Positions 29,157 through 37,765 of a stretch of DNA of 64,000 nt are shown here, one piece after another; position 1 is the first letter of the stretch; each line of letters begins with the position of its first letter. The stretch is taken from positions 86,614 through 150,613 of the forward strand of contig NZ_AZXF01000014.1 in NCBI RefSeq assembly GCF_000515115.1. The letters are read 5' to 3'. This DNA comes from Nocardiopsis sp. CNT312. GTDB lineage: Bacteria; Actinomycetota; Actinomycetes; Streptosporangiales; Streptosporangiaceae. The notes under the pieces were generated by a model. It searched no databases and was not told where the DNA came from. It worked only from the letters and a program-made list of their open reading frames with translations. A program made the position numbers and the translations under genes.

Positions 29157-30056
29157 ATGGCCATCGAACACATGGACCGGGTCCAGGTCCGCAAGGTGCG
29201 TTCAGCCGACACCACCCGCCTGCACGTCGAGGTGCGCGGCCCCGAGGACGGGCCGACCGCCGTGTTCTCCCACTGCTGGTCGACCTCCCTGGCGTCGTGG
29301 AGCCCGGTGGTCCGCGCCCTGGACGCGGGGATGCGGGTGGTGCTCTACGACCAGCGCGGCCACGGCCGGAGCCAGACCCCCCTCACCAGAGCCGGGTACG
29401 GCACGGAGAAGCTGGCCGACGACCTGTGCGCCGTCCTGGCGGCCACGGTCCCCCGGGGCCGCACCGCGGTCGTGGTCGGCCACAGCATGGGCGGGATGTC
29501 CGTCCTGGCCGCCGCGCCGCGCCAGGAGTTCGCCGACCGCGCCGCCGCGGTCCTGCTCACCAACACCGGGTGCACCGATCTCGTCGCACGCTCCACCGCC
29601 CTCCCCCTGCCCGGGGCGCTCAGCCAGCTGGGCGCCCGGGCCCTCCTGCGCGCCACCCTGCCACTGGGCGCACACAACCCGGTGACCGCGGCCGCGCTGA
29701 GGTACCTGGTCCTGAGCCCGGAGGCCGACCGCCGCGCCGTCGAACTGACCTCCCGGCTCGTGCGCACCTGCGCCGGGGTCCCACGCGGCCGCTGGGGCGC
29801 GGTGCTCGCCGAACTGGAACTGTCCGGACCCGCCCGAGCGCTCACGGCGCCGACCGTGGTCGTGGCCGGCGGCGACGACGCGTTCACCCCGCCCTGGCAC
29901 GCGCACCGCATCGGGTCGCTGGTGGGCCGCTGCGAGGAGGTACGGGAGATCCCGGGGACCGGTCACATGGGGCCGCTGGAGGCGCCCGAGGCGCTGGCCG
30001 GGCTCGTGGGACGGCTGGCCGCCGACCACCTGGGAGCCGAACCGGCCGCCGCGTGA
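29157..30056 (+). CDS. Alpha/beta-hydrolase fold protein
   Basis: A 299-residue serine hydrolase. Nucleophile elbow GHSMGG (near residue 105), oxyanion-side motif YDQRGHGRS, a probable acidic residue in VVAGGDDAFTPP, and catalytic His in IPGTGHMGPLEAP. No signal peptide is present. AGAGG precedes the ATG. The gene is divergent from the decayed MerR regulator, an arrangement that suggests the regulator once controlled it. The substrate cannot be told from sequence; esterase, lipase and haloalkane dehalogenase-type activities are all possible. Confidence 0.88.
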   Translation: MAIEHMDRVQVRKVRSADTTRLHVEVRGPEDGPTAVFSHCWSTSLASWSPVVRALDAGMRVVLYDQRGHGRSQTPLTRAGYGTEKLADDLCAVLAATVPRGRTAVVVGHSMGGMSVLAAAPRQEFADRAAAVLLTNTGCTDLVARSTALPLPGALSQLGARALLRATLPLGAHNPVTAAALRYLVLSPEADRRAVELTSRLVRTCAGVPRGRWGAVLAELELSGPARALTAPTVVVAGGDDAFTPPWHAHRIGSLVGRCEEVREIPGTGHMGPLEAPEALAGLVGRLAADHLGAEPAAA

Positions 30057-30068
30057 GACGGCCCTACC

Positions 30069-31430
30069 TCAGGACGGATCGCGGGTGGGAGCCGGGACGA
30101 CATGCTCGGAGACCTCCGAGTGGACGCGGTGCAGGCGGGCTTGGACGGCGCGGCGCAGCTTGGCCAGGCACTCCACCAGGGTGCCGTCGTCGCCGACCAG
30201 CCCGCCCTTGGCCACGAGCGGTGTACCGTCCAGCGGACCGCCGCTCAGGTGCCCGCGCACCGCCAGGGGGACCACCTCGCCCGCGATCTCGACGGCGTGC
30301 ACGCCCAGTTCGTCCAGCAGGCTGGCCGCGAGGTCGGTCCCGGTCAGGTACAGGCCGCTGGGCAGGGACTGCGCGCCGCGGGTGTCGGCGAGCCCGGTGA
30401 CCACGTCGGCCACCAGCCGCGCGACACGCCCCGGAAGGTCGGCCCTGGTCTGGGCGGGCAGCGCCCTGACCTCTTCGGGGGTGGTCACCACCCGCAGGAC
30501 GCACAGGTCCGGGAAGCCCGACGACGACAGCCGGTCCGTCAACTCCCCGGCCACGGCGTCGGCGTGCCCGGAACCGGGGTCGCTCAGCGCGACGGCGTCG
30601 GTGTCGACGAAGCGCACGGCCCCGGTCCTGGCGACGTTGGCCAACTGGCGGCGGGTCAGGTCGGTGGTACTGCCCGCGACGCCAAGCAAGGGGCCACGCG
30701 ACCCGGCCTGGCCGCGCAGCCGCAGGGCATAGGAGAGCAGGGCTCCGGTGGGCCCGGGGTCGGCCGACACCCACACGACACCGTGGTCGTGGTGGGCGGC
30801 GGCCGCGGCCTCGGCGATGTCGGTGAGGTGCTGTTCGGTGCTTGCGTCGCACACCACCACCGGCTCGTCCCCGGCCAGGAGTTCGGCGGTGAGGATCGTC
30901 CGGGTCACCTGGCGGACGGGGACGTGGCGCACCCGCAGGTCGGTCTGGGCCGCGAGGATGTCGGCCACCACGCTGGTGGTCATCGGGTTGAACGGGTCCG
31001 ACGCCAGGTCGGTGCGCTCCAGGGGGAGCCCGTTGAGCAGGTGGATCCCGTTCTCGGTGGTGCGCCCCGACCCGGGAAAGGCGGGGGTGAACAGCACCCG
31101 CACCCGCGTCCCGGGGGGCACCCGCTCGCACACCGCGTCGTAGACCGCCTCCAGCTCCGCCCCGATGTTGCCGCGCAGGGTGCTGTCGGTGCGCTTGACC
31201 ACCAGCCCCACCGGCCACACGGCCTCGACCACGTCGGTGACCAGGTCCGCGGCCTGCTCGGCGGGGACGTGGCGGCTGTCGAGGTTGGCCACGACCACGT
31301 CGTAGTCGCCCTCCACCCGGCTCACGTGCTCGGGCGTCACCGTGGCCACACGCATCCCGGTGCGGGCGAACCTGGCCCCGGTGGCGTTGGCTCCGGTGAG
31401 GTCGTCGGCGACCACGAGCACCTGGGCCAC
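30069..31430 (-). CDS. Four-carbon acid sugar kinase family protein (DUF1537)
   Basis: A 453-residue kinase of the OtnK/DtnK group, which phosphorylates D-threonate, D-erythronate or related acid sugars. The N-terminal domain starts with VLVVADDLTGANATGARFA and has KRTDSTLRGNIGAELEAV; the C-terminal domain has LPSGLYLTGTDLAASLLDELG and ends in GPLDGTPLVAKGGLVGDDGTL. In other genomes such kinases sit beside pdxA2-type dehydrogenases; none is found here, so substrate remains open. AAGGAG lies before the GTG start. It converges with the hydrolase gene, 12 bases away. Confidence 0.88.
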   Translation of the reverse strand: MAQVLVVADDLTGANATGARFARTGMRVATVTPEHVSRVEGDYDVVVANLDSRHVPAEQAADLVTDVVEAVWPVGLVVKRTDSTLRGNIGAELEAVYDAVCERVPPGTRVRVLFTPAFPGSGRTTENGIHLLNGLPLERTDLASDPFNPMTTSVVADILAAQTDLRVRHVPVRQVTRTILTAELLAGDEPVVVCDASTEQHLTDIAEAAAAAHHDHGVVWVSADPGPTGALLSYALRLRGQAGSRGPLLGVAGSTTDLTRRQLANVARTGAVRFVDTDAVALSDPGSGHADAVAGELTDRLSSSGFPDLCVLRVVTTPEEVRALPAQTRADLPGRVARLVADVVTGLADTRGAQSLPSGLYLTGTDLAASLLDELGVHAVEIAGEVVPLAVRGHLSGGPLDGTPLVAKGGLVGDDGTLVECLAKLRRAVQARLHRVHSEVSEHVVPAPTRDPS

Positions 31431-31555
31431 GGCAGGACTCCTTCGTTCGAAACGCTTCCCGGCCTCCCTCCAACATAGGCCCCGACGGGCGTGCGCGGGC
31501 CGGGACCTGCCTCGGCTTCCCGGACCGGCGTCCCCCGGTTGGCTACGCTGGCGGC

Positions 31556-32140
31556 ATGCGCAACGCCACCCGCACCGAGACCACCCGCGCGCTCCTCCTC
31601 CAGGCGGCCCGGGACGAGTTCGCCGAACACGGCATCGCCGGTGCGCGCGTGGACCGCATCGCCGACCGGGCCGGGATCAACAAGCAGCGCATCTACGCCT
31701 ACTTCGGCGACAAGGAACAACTGTTCCGGTACGTGGCGGTCCAGGCCCTCGACGAACTCTCCGCGGCCGTCACCCTGCCCGACGACAAGGACCCCGCCGC
31801 CTACGTCGCCCGCGTCTTCGACTACCACCGCTCCCATCCGGAGGTGCTGCGCCTGCTGCTGTGGGAGTCGCTGCACTACGGCAACACGCGGCTGCCCGCG
31901 GAGGAGGAGCGCACCGCCCTCTACGACGCCAAGGTCGCGTCCCTGTCCGAGGGTGCGGCCGAGGCCGGGTGCGCCGACACCCGGCGGCTGCTGCTCACCC
32001 TGATCGGTCTGGCGGTGTGGCCCCAGATCGCACCGCAGATCACCCGGCTCGTCCTCGGCTCCGACTCCGCGGTCGACGCCGAGCAGGAACGCCTGCGGGC
32101 CTTCCTCGTGGACTTCACGCGCCACGCCCTGCGCCGCTGA
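31556..32140 (+). CDS. TetR/AcrR-family transcriptional regulator
   Basis: A 194-residue regulator with an N-terminal TetR helix-turn-helix: TRALLLQAARDEFAEHG, then GARVDRIADRAGINKQRIYAYF, then GDKEQLFRYV. The C-terminal ligand domain resembles the group whose dimer interface contains a TetR_C element. It is divergent from the acid-sugar kinase gene (125-base gap) and its 3' end overlaps the Gfo/Idh/MocA gene by 26 bases on the opposite strand. The kinase gene is the most likely target besides itself. Confidence 0.9.
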   Translation: MRNATRTETTRALLLQAARDEFAEHGIAGARVDRIADRAGINKQRIYAYFGDKEQLFRYVAVQALDELSAAVTLPDDKDPAAYVARVFDYHRSHPEVLRLLLWESLHYGNTRLPAEEERTALYDAKVASLSEGAAEAGCADTRRLLLTLIGLAVWPQIAPQITRLVLGSDSAVDAEQERLRAFLVDFTRHALRR

Positions 32141-33215
32141 GCGGGACCACGGCACCGGCCGCGGCGCTGCGGCGCGCCGCCTCGATGACCTCCAGGCCGT
32201 GGATCACCTCGTGCGGGTCGACCGGGAGCGGCTCCCCCTCGCCCACGGCGTCCCGCAGCGCCGCGTAGAATTCCGGGTAGGCGCCGCGCTCGCTGGGAAC
32301 CGGACGCACGTCCCCGCCGGAGCCGAACACGCCCCACGCCTCCTCGGGCACCGCGCCCCAGTCGGGGGCGTCGGGGCGCTCACCCGCGCCGAGCCGCGCC
32401 TCCTGGCCGTCCATGCCCTGGACGGTGAAGGCGCCCCGGTCGCCGAGAACCCGAAGCCGCGGCCCGTTCTGGGCGCTGAGCGCGCTCATCCACAGGTGGG
32501 AGCGGGTCCCCCGCGCGTGGGTGAGGGCCAGGAAGACGTCGTCGTCGGCGGATCCCTCCCGCAGTGCGTCCACCTCCGCGTAGACGGAGGCGACCGGGCC
32601 GAACAGGGTGACCGCCTGGTCGATGAGGTGCGGCCCCAGGTCGTAGAGGATTCCCGCGCCCGCCGCGGTGCCCCCGCTGTCGCGCCACGTGCCCCTGGCC
32701 TCGGGACGCCAGCGCTCGAACCGCGACTCGAACCGGTGCACCCGGCCCAGCGCCCCCTCCTCGACGAGGTTCCACAGGGTGAGGAAGTCCGCGTCCCAGC
32801 GGCGGTTCTGGTACACGGTGAGCACCTGGCCGCGTTCACCGGCCAGGCCGGTGAGCTCGCGCGCCTGGTGCGCGGTCAGGGCGAAGGGCTTGTCCACGAC
32901 CACCGCGAGCCCGGCCTCCAGGGCGGCCCGGGCCAGGGGCGCGTGGGTATCGTTGGGCGTGGTCACGACCGCGATCTCGTACCGGTCGGCGTCGGCCCAC
33001 AGCGCCTCGGCCGTGGGATAGACGGTGACGCCGGGATAGCGGGCCTCGGCTGCGGCACGGCGCTCGGGGCTGCCGGTGACCACGGCGGACAGCCGCAGGC
33101 CCGGGACGGCGTCGATGAGCGGGGCGTGGAAGACCTGGCCGCCCTTGCCGTAGCCGACAAGCGCGGTGTGCAGTTCGGGTCCGCCCCGGTCAGGGCCCTG
33201 GGATACGTCAGGCAT
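32115..33215 (-). CDS. Gfo/Idh/MocA-family NAD(P)-dependent oxidoreductase
   Basis: A 366-residue sugar dehydrogenase-like enzyme. Residues about 12-130 form a Rossmann domain (VGYGKGGQVFHAPLID; VVTTPNDTHAPLARAALEAG; VVVDKPFALT, the E-K-P-like motif with D-K-P). The C-terminal Gfo/Idh/MocA domain has the GAGILYDLGPHLIDQA segment with the conserved D-x-x-x-H pair. It resembles YhhX/inositol-dehydrogenase relatives, whose substrates vary. It is divergent from the sugar ABC importer genes, with 222 bases between, and could act on the imported sugar. Confidence 0.92.
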   Translation of the reverse strand: MPDVSQGPDRGGPELHTALVGYGKGGQVFHAPLIDAVPGLRLSAVVTGSPERRAAAEARYPGVTVYPTAEALWADADRYEIAVVTTPNDTHAPLARAALEAGLAVVVDKPFALTAHQARELTGLAGERGQVLTVYQNRRWDADFLTLWNLVEEGALGRVHRFESRFERWRPEARGTWRDSGGTAAGAGILYDLGPHLIDQAVTLFGPVASVYAEVDALREGSADDDVFLALTHARGTRSHLWMSALSAQNGPRLRVLGDRGAFTVQGMDGQEARLGAGERPDAPDWGAVPEEAWGVFGSGGDVRPVPSERGAYPEFYAALRDAVGEGEPLPVDPHEVIHGLEVIEAARRSAAAGAVVPLSGAGRGA

Positions 33216-33437
33216 GCCACCAATCTAGAACGCGGCCGCACCGGAGTGCCCGCAAGTGTGCGGTGTCAGGACCGGAGCCGGGGAGAGCAGCAAGAATTTT
33301 CCGGTTGCAACCAGAGGGTTTCGTCATTGTTACGAAAGATCTTGCGAAGAGTATGGACATTCCCTCCCAGAACAGCTTGCATCGTGAACGTTATGCCCTG
33401 GGTCACACCGGCCCCCGAGACAAGGGAGAGGTCCCCC
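33216..33437. promoter_or_regulatory. Divergent control region of the sugar importer and oxidoreductase
   Basis: 222 bases, AT-richer than the flanks. An imperfect palindrome CGAAAGA/TCTTGCG (33333-33346, one mismatch) could be a repressor site for the sugar operon. GGGAGAGG lies upstream of the ATG at 33438. No LacI-type regulator gene is encoded nearby. Confidence 0.35.
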
Positions 33438-34799
33438 ATGCTGAGACCAGAGCACCGAGCCCGCCACCGATCACTGGCACTGGCGGCAGCGGCCGGAAGC
33501 GTCGTCCTCGCGGCCTCGGGCTGCGCCTTCCTCAGCGGTGAGGGCGGCGGCACGGACACGGGCGACGCCTCCGATGTCGACTGCGCCCCCTTCGAGCAGT
33601 GGAGCGGCACCGAGGGCACAGTCACCGTCTACTCGTCCATCCGCGACGAGGAGGCCGAGCGCATGGACCGCTCCTGGGCCGACTTCGAGGCGTGCACGGG
33701 GATCGACATCCAGCACGAGGGCAGCGGAGAGTTCGAGGCGCAACTGCCCATCCGCCTAGAGGGCGGCAACGCCCCCGACCTGGCGCTGATCCCCCAGCCG
33801 GGCCTGTTGGAGCGGGTCGTGGCGGACGGCCACGCGGTCCCCGTGGCCGACGGGGTCAGGGCCAACGTCGAGGAGGGCTGGGGCGAGGACTGGCGCGGCT
33901 ACGCCACCTTCGACGGTGAACTGTACGGCTCCCCCTACGGCGCCAACATGAAGTCGATGGTGTGGTACTCGCCGGCCTACTTCTCGGAGAAGGGCTATGA
34001 GACCCCCGAGAGCTGGGACGACATGCTGGCCCTGAGCGACGAGATCGCCCAGTCCGGCACCGACCCCTGGTGCGTGGGCTTCGAGTCCGGCGACGCCACC
34101 GGCTGGCCCGGCACGGACTGGATCGAGAACGCGCTGCTGCGCACGTCGGGCACCGACGCCTACAACGACTGGATCTCCCACGACATCCCCTTCGACGACC
34201 CGCAGGTCGCCGAGGCCTTCGACCTGGCCGACGGCATCGTCCGCAACCCCGACTACGTCAACGGCACGTTCGGCGGGGTGGAGAGCATCGCCGTCACCTC
34301 CTTCCAGGAGGCGGGGCTGCCCCTGCTCGACGGCGAGTGCGCGATGTACCTGATGGGCTCCTTCTACTCCGCGCAGTTCGAGGAGGACGTCGTGGTGGCC
34401 GAGGACGGCGACGTCTACGGCTTCGTCCTGCCCCCGCTGGAGGCCGGCGCCGAGGTCCCGGTCATGGGCGGCGGCGAATTCGCCGTCCCCTTCGCCGACC
34501 GGCCCGAGGTCGCGGCGGTGCACGAGTACCTGTCCACCCCGGAGTACGCCGACAGCCGCGCGTCCCAGGGCGCCTGGATCTCGGCCAACCGGAACATGGA
34601 CACGTCCGTGATCGAGGACCCCGCCTCCCAGTTCGCGGCCGACGTGCTGCTCGCGCCCGACACGGTCTTCCACTTCGACGCCAGCGACTCCATGCCCTCC
34701 TCCGTGGGGACAGACGTCTTCTGGAGCGGGATGGTCGACTGGGTCACCGGAAGCTCCACCGACGACGTCCTGGAGACCATCGAGTCCGCCTGGCCCTAG
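33438..34799 (+). CDS. Sugar ABC transporter solute-binding lipoprotein
   Basis: A 453-residue extracellular binding protein of the sugar (family 1) type. The signal peptide ends in a good lipobox LAASGC (Cys29), so the protein is membrane-anchored outside the cell. The mature part starts with a Gly/Asp-rich linker and contains VTVYSSIRDEEAERMDRSW, ALIPQPGLLERVV, GSPYGANMKSMVWYSPAYF and a C-terminal WVTGSSTDDVLETIE. Arrangement and sequence recall AglE-type alpha-glucoside binding proteins, though the sugar is not certain. It leads an operon with two permease genes, from which a 28-nt palindrome separates it. Confidence 0.93.
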   Translation: MLRPEHRARHRSLALAAAAGSVVLAASGCAFLSGEGGGTDTGDASDVDCAPFEQWSGTEGTVTVYSSIRDEEAERMDRSWADFEACTGIDIQHEGSGEFEAQLPIRLEGGNAPDLALIPQPGLLERVVADGHAVPVADGVRANVEEGWGEDWRGYATFDGELYGSPYGANMKSMVWYSPAYFSEKGYETPESWDDMLALSDEIAQSGTDPWCVGFESGDATGWPGTDWIENALLRTSGTDAYNDWISHDIPFDDPQVAEAFDLADGIVRNPDYVNGTFGGVESIAVTSFQEAGLPLLDGECAMYLMGSFYSAQFEEDVVVAEDGDVYGFVLPPLEAGAEVPVMGGGEFAVPFADRPEVAAVHEYLSTPEYADSRASQGAWISANRNMDTSVIEDPASQFAADVLLAPDTVFHFDASDSMPSSVGTDVFWSGMVDWVTGSSTDDVLETIESAWP

Positions 34800-34819
34800 A
34801 GGCCCCTTCCCTGACACAC

Positions 34820-34847
34820 GGGGGCCGGCCCGCGCGGGCCGGCCCCC
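34820..34847 (+). terminator. 28-nt perfect palindrome between binding protein and permease genes
   Basis: GGGGGCCGGCCCGC meets its exact inverse, 20 bases after the binding-protein stop and 30 bases before the first permease start. Such intercistronic hairpins often stabilise or attenuate, giving more binding protein than permease. Confidence 0.6.
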
Positions 34848-34877
34848 GCCGCCCCTGTCGACCGACAAGAGGTCTCC

Positions 34878-35855
34878 ATGGACTACTCGTTCCTGAACGA
34901 GCTTCCCAAGATCGTGTGGATGCTCATCGGGATCGCCGCCTTCCTGGCCGTCATCGGCCTGATGCTCACCGTGATGGATCTGCCGCGCACCCGGCGCGAC
35001 CGCTGGCAGGCGTTCCTCTTCCTCGCCCCGGCCCTGGTCCTCCTCCTCGGCGGTCTCGTCTACCCGATGCTGCGCACGACCACGCTGTCCCTCTACGACC
35101 GCTCGGGCACCGAGTTCGTGGGGCTGGCCAACTACCTGTGGATGTTCCAGCGTCCGGAGATCCTGCTCGTCCTGCGCAACACCCTGTTGTGGGTGCTGTT
35201 CGCCCCCGTGCTCGCCACGGCCGTCGGCCTGCTCTACGCCGTCCTGATCGACCGGTCGCGGTTCGAATCGGTCGCCAAGTCGCTGGTGTTCATGCCGATG
35301 GCGATCTCCCTCGTCGGGGCGAGCATCATCTGGCGGTTCGTCTTCGCCTACCGTCCCGCCGACCAGGAGCAGTACGGGCTGTTCAACCAGGTCGTGGTCT
35401 GGCTCGGCGGAGAACCGCGCCTGTGGCTGCTCGAACAGCCGCTCAACACCTTCCTGCTGATCCTGGTGCTGATCTGGGTACAGGCCGGTTTCGCGATGGT
35501 CGTGCTCTCCGCCGCCATCAAGGCGATCCCCGCCGAGATCACCGAGGCCGCCCGCATCGACGGCGCGGGCGCCTGGCACCTGTTCACCCGGATCACTCTG
35601 CCCGCCGTGTGGCCGACGCTGCTGGTCGTGCTCATCACCATCACCGTGCAGACGCTGAAGGTGTTCGACATCGTCCGCACCATGACCGGCGGCAACTACG
35701 GGACCAGCGTGATCGCCAACGAAATGTACAGCCAGGCGTTCCAGCAGGGACAGGTGGGCCAGGGCTCCGCCCTCGCGGTGTTCCTGTTCGTCCTGGTCAT
35801 CCCCCTGGTCATCGTGCAGATCCGCCGCAACCGCAAGTCGAGGGAACTGGTATGA
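34878..35855 (+). CDS. Sugar ABC transporter permease, MalF/AglF-like
   Basis: A 325-residue inner-membrane permease. Transmembrane helices are evident at residues about 14-35, 45-65, 100-125, 135-157, 195-220 and 285-310. The EAA loop that contacts the ATPase reads ITEAARIDGAGAWHLFTRITLPAVWP, near residue 215. The N-terminal leader (MDYSFLNELPKIVWML) before the first helix and the extra loop resemble AglF-type alpha-glucoside permeases. It overlaps the next permease gene by the ATGA tetranucleotide, which indicates coupled translation. Confidence 0.92.
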   Translation: MDYSFLNELPKIVWMLIGIAAFLAVIGLMLTVMDLPRTRRDRWQAFLFLAPALVLLLGGLVYPMLRTTTLSLYDRSGTEFVGLANYLWMFQRPEILLVLRNTLLWVLFAPVLATAVGLLYAVLIDRSRFESVAKSLVFMPMAISLVGASIIWRFVFAYRPADQEQYGLFNQVVVWLGGEPRLWLLEQPLNTFLLILVLIWVQAGFAMVVLSAAIKAIPAEITEAARIDGAGAWHLFTRITLPAVWPTLLVVLITITVQTLKVFDIVRTMTGGNYGTSVIANEMYSQAFQQGQVGQGSALAVFLFVLVIPLVIVQIRRNRKSRELV

Positions 35856-36823
35856 CGACCACTCAGACGGCCCCCGCCGCCGAGGCCACCGAAGGGCCCG
35901 CACCGAGGGCGCGGGAAGGGGCCGCCTCCCGCGTGCGCCGCAGGCTGAGCGGCTCGGCGGCGAGCCTGGCGGCACTGGCGATCGCCGTGCTGTGGACGAT
36001 CCCCACCGCCGGACTGTTCGTCTCCTCGCTGCGGCCCGCCGAACAGATCCGTACCACCGGGTGGTGGACGTTCTTCTCCTCGCCCCAGGTGACCCTGGAC
36101 AACTACCGGGACGTCCTGTTCGGCAGCGCCAGCGACGGACAGCTCATCGGCTACTTCGTCAACTCCGTCGTGATCACCCTGCCCTCGACGGTGTTCGTGC
36201 TGGGAGTGGGGGCGCTCGCCGCCTACGCCCTGTCCTGGATCGACTTCCGCGGCCGGGACTGGATCTTCCTGGGGATCTTCGCCCTCCAGATCGTCCCACT
36301 CCAGATGTCGCTGGTGCCGCTGCTGCGGTTCTTCTCTCAGGGCGTCTCCGTCGGCGGCGTGCAGGTCCTGCCCGCCTGGGAGCTGACGGGTGCCATGGCC
36401 TTCACCAACGTGTGGGTGGCGCACACGGTCTTCGGGCTGCCGCTGGCCGTCTTCCTGCTGCACAACTTCGTCTCGCAGCTACCGAAGTCGCTGTTCGAGG
36501 CTGCCAGGGTAGACGGGGCGGGCCACGGGAGGATCTTCACGAGGATCGTCCTGCCCCTCATCGTGCCGGCCCTCGTCTCCCTGGGGATCTTCCAGTTCCT
36601 GTGGGTGTGGAACGACCTGTTGGTGGCGCTGATCTTCACCGGGGGCGACGGCGGGACCGCTCCGCTGACCGTCCGGCTGGCCGAACTGGCCGGGACGCGC
36701 GGCGAGGCCTGGCACCGGCTGACCGCGGGGGCGTTCGTCTCGATGATCGTGCCGCTGGCGGTGTTCTTCCTGCTCCAGCGCTACTTCGTACGGGGCCTGC
36801 TCGCGGGCGGCGTCAAAGGGTGA
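35852..36823 (+). CDS. Sugar ABC transporter permease, MalG/AglG-like
   Basis: A 323-residue inner-membrane permease, second of the pair. About 35 polar N-terminal residues precede the first helix (LAALAIAVLWTIPTAGLFVSSL), followed by a long extracellular loop and five further helices. The EAA loop LFEAARVDGAGHGRIFTRIVLPLIVP is near residue 218. Together with the preceding permease it forms the channel for the binding protein's sugar. No ATP-binding subunit follows; in actinobacteria a shared MsiK-type ATPase encoded elsewhere normally serves such importers, and I infer that here. Confidence 0.92.
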   Translation: MTTTQTAPAAEATEGPAPRAREGAASRVRRRLSGSAASLAALAIAVLWTIPTAGLFVSSLRPAEQIRTTGWWTFFSSPQVTLDNYRDVLFGSASDGQLIGYFVNSVVITLPSTVFVLGVGALAAYALSWIDFRGRDWIFLGIFALQIVPLQMSLVPLLRFFSQGVSVGGVQVLPAWELTGAMAFTNVWVAHTVFGLPLAVFLLHNFVSQLPKSLFEAARVDGAGHGRIFTRIVLPLIVPALVSLGIFQFLWVWNDLLVALIFTGGDGGTAPLTVRLAELAGTRGEAWHRLTAGAFVSMIVPLAVFFLLQRYFVRGLLAGGVKG

Positions 36824-36848
36824 GAGGGCCGCGCGGCCGTCAGGCGGG

Positions 36849-37760
36849 TCAGCCTCCGGACAGGGCCGCGCGGGCGGCCTCCAGAGCGGTGGTCCGGTAG
36901 GCCGCCCCGAACAGGCACACGTGCACCAGGAGCGGGTGGAGCTGGTGGAGCGCCACCCGCGACCGCCAGCCGTCCGCCAGCGGTGCCACCTCGTTGTAGG
37001 CGTCCCTGACCCGGTCCAGGTGGGGCAGGCCGAACAGGGCGAGCATGGCCAGGTCGGCCTCCCGGTGGCCGCCGTGCGCGGCGGGGTCCACCAGCACCGC
37101 GTCGTCGGCACGCCAGAGCACGTTGCCGCTCCACAGGTCGCCGTGGACGCGTGCGGGCGGTTCGGCCCAGCCCGCCAGTCCGGGGACGGCGTCGACGACC
37201 CGTTCGACGGTGCGCGCGTCGGAGGGGGTCAGCGCCCCCTGGTCCACGGCCCGGCGCAGGTAGGGGCGCAGCCGCTGCTCAGCGTAGAAGCACGGCCAGT
37301 CGTCGGAGGGGGTGTTGTCCAGGGGCAGCGGCCCGACGTAGCCGGCCCAGTCCGCCCCGAAGCGGTCCGTACCCGCCAGGTGCATGCCCGCCAGGCGGCG
37401 GCCGAAGTGCTCGGCGGCGGACGGGGAGGGCTCCTCCTGCCTGATCCAGGGCAGGACCAGGGTGCGCTCGTCCCAGGCCGTGACACCGATGGCGGGCGAG
37501 CCGAGGCCGTGGCCGAGCCAGTGGAGCCCCCGCGCCTCCGCCGCCAGCACACCGCTGGCCGGGGCTCCGCGCGGCAGGGACTTGACGAACAGGCGGGTCC
37601 CGTCGGCGAGTTCGGCGTAGGAGATCTCCCAGTCATGGCTGGTCCCGGCCCGGGCCGTGCGGCGGACCTCGCGACCCAGCAGCGCGGTGAGCCGTGCGTC
37701 CAGGTGGCCTGGGTCCCCTGCGGGGCCGTCCCAAGCGCGGGCGGGCGGGTCCTGGTCCAC
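36849..37760 (-). CDS. Fructosamine kinase family protein
   Basis: A 303-residue kinase of the fructosamine-3-kinase fold, related to aminoglycoside phosphotransferases. Evidence: FVKSLPRG (ATP-site Lys), LVLPWIRQEEPS, FGRRLAGMHLAG, catalytic loop VHGDLWSGNVLW with HGD, and VLVDPAAHGGHREADLAML in the metal site. Bacterial members phosphorylate ribulosamines or erythrulosamines on glycated proteins so that the sugar is released. The gene is five bases from the tyrosine-phosphatase gene upstream on the same strand, a known pairing, which supports deglycation. Confidence 0.92.
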   Translation of the reverse strand: MDQDPPARAWDGPAGDPGHLDARLTALLGREVRRTARAGTSHDWEISYAELADGTRLFVKSLPRGAPASGVLAAEARGLHWLGHGLGSPAIGVTAWDERTLVLPWIRQEEPSPSAAEHFGRRLAGMHLAGTDRFGADWAGYVGPLPLDNTPSDDWPCFYAEQRLRPYLRRAVDQGALTPSDARTVERVVDAVPGLAGWAEPPARVHGDLWSGNVLWRADDAVLVDPAAHGGHREADLAMLALFGLPHLDRVRDAYNEVAPLADGWRSRVALHQLHPLLVHVCLFGAAYRTTALEAARAALSGG

Positions 37761-37765
37761 CGGGG

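Noticed and set aside
33756..35975. A long minus-strand frame across the sugar importer
   Set aside because: It is the antisense of two permease genes, with His/Gln/Asp-rich non-protein-like sequence.
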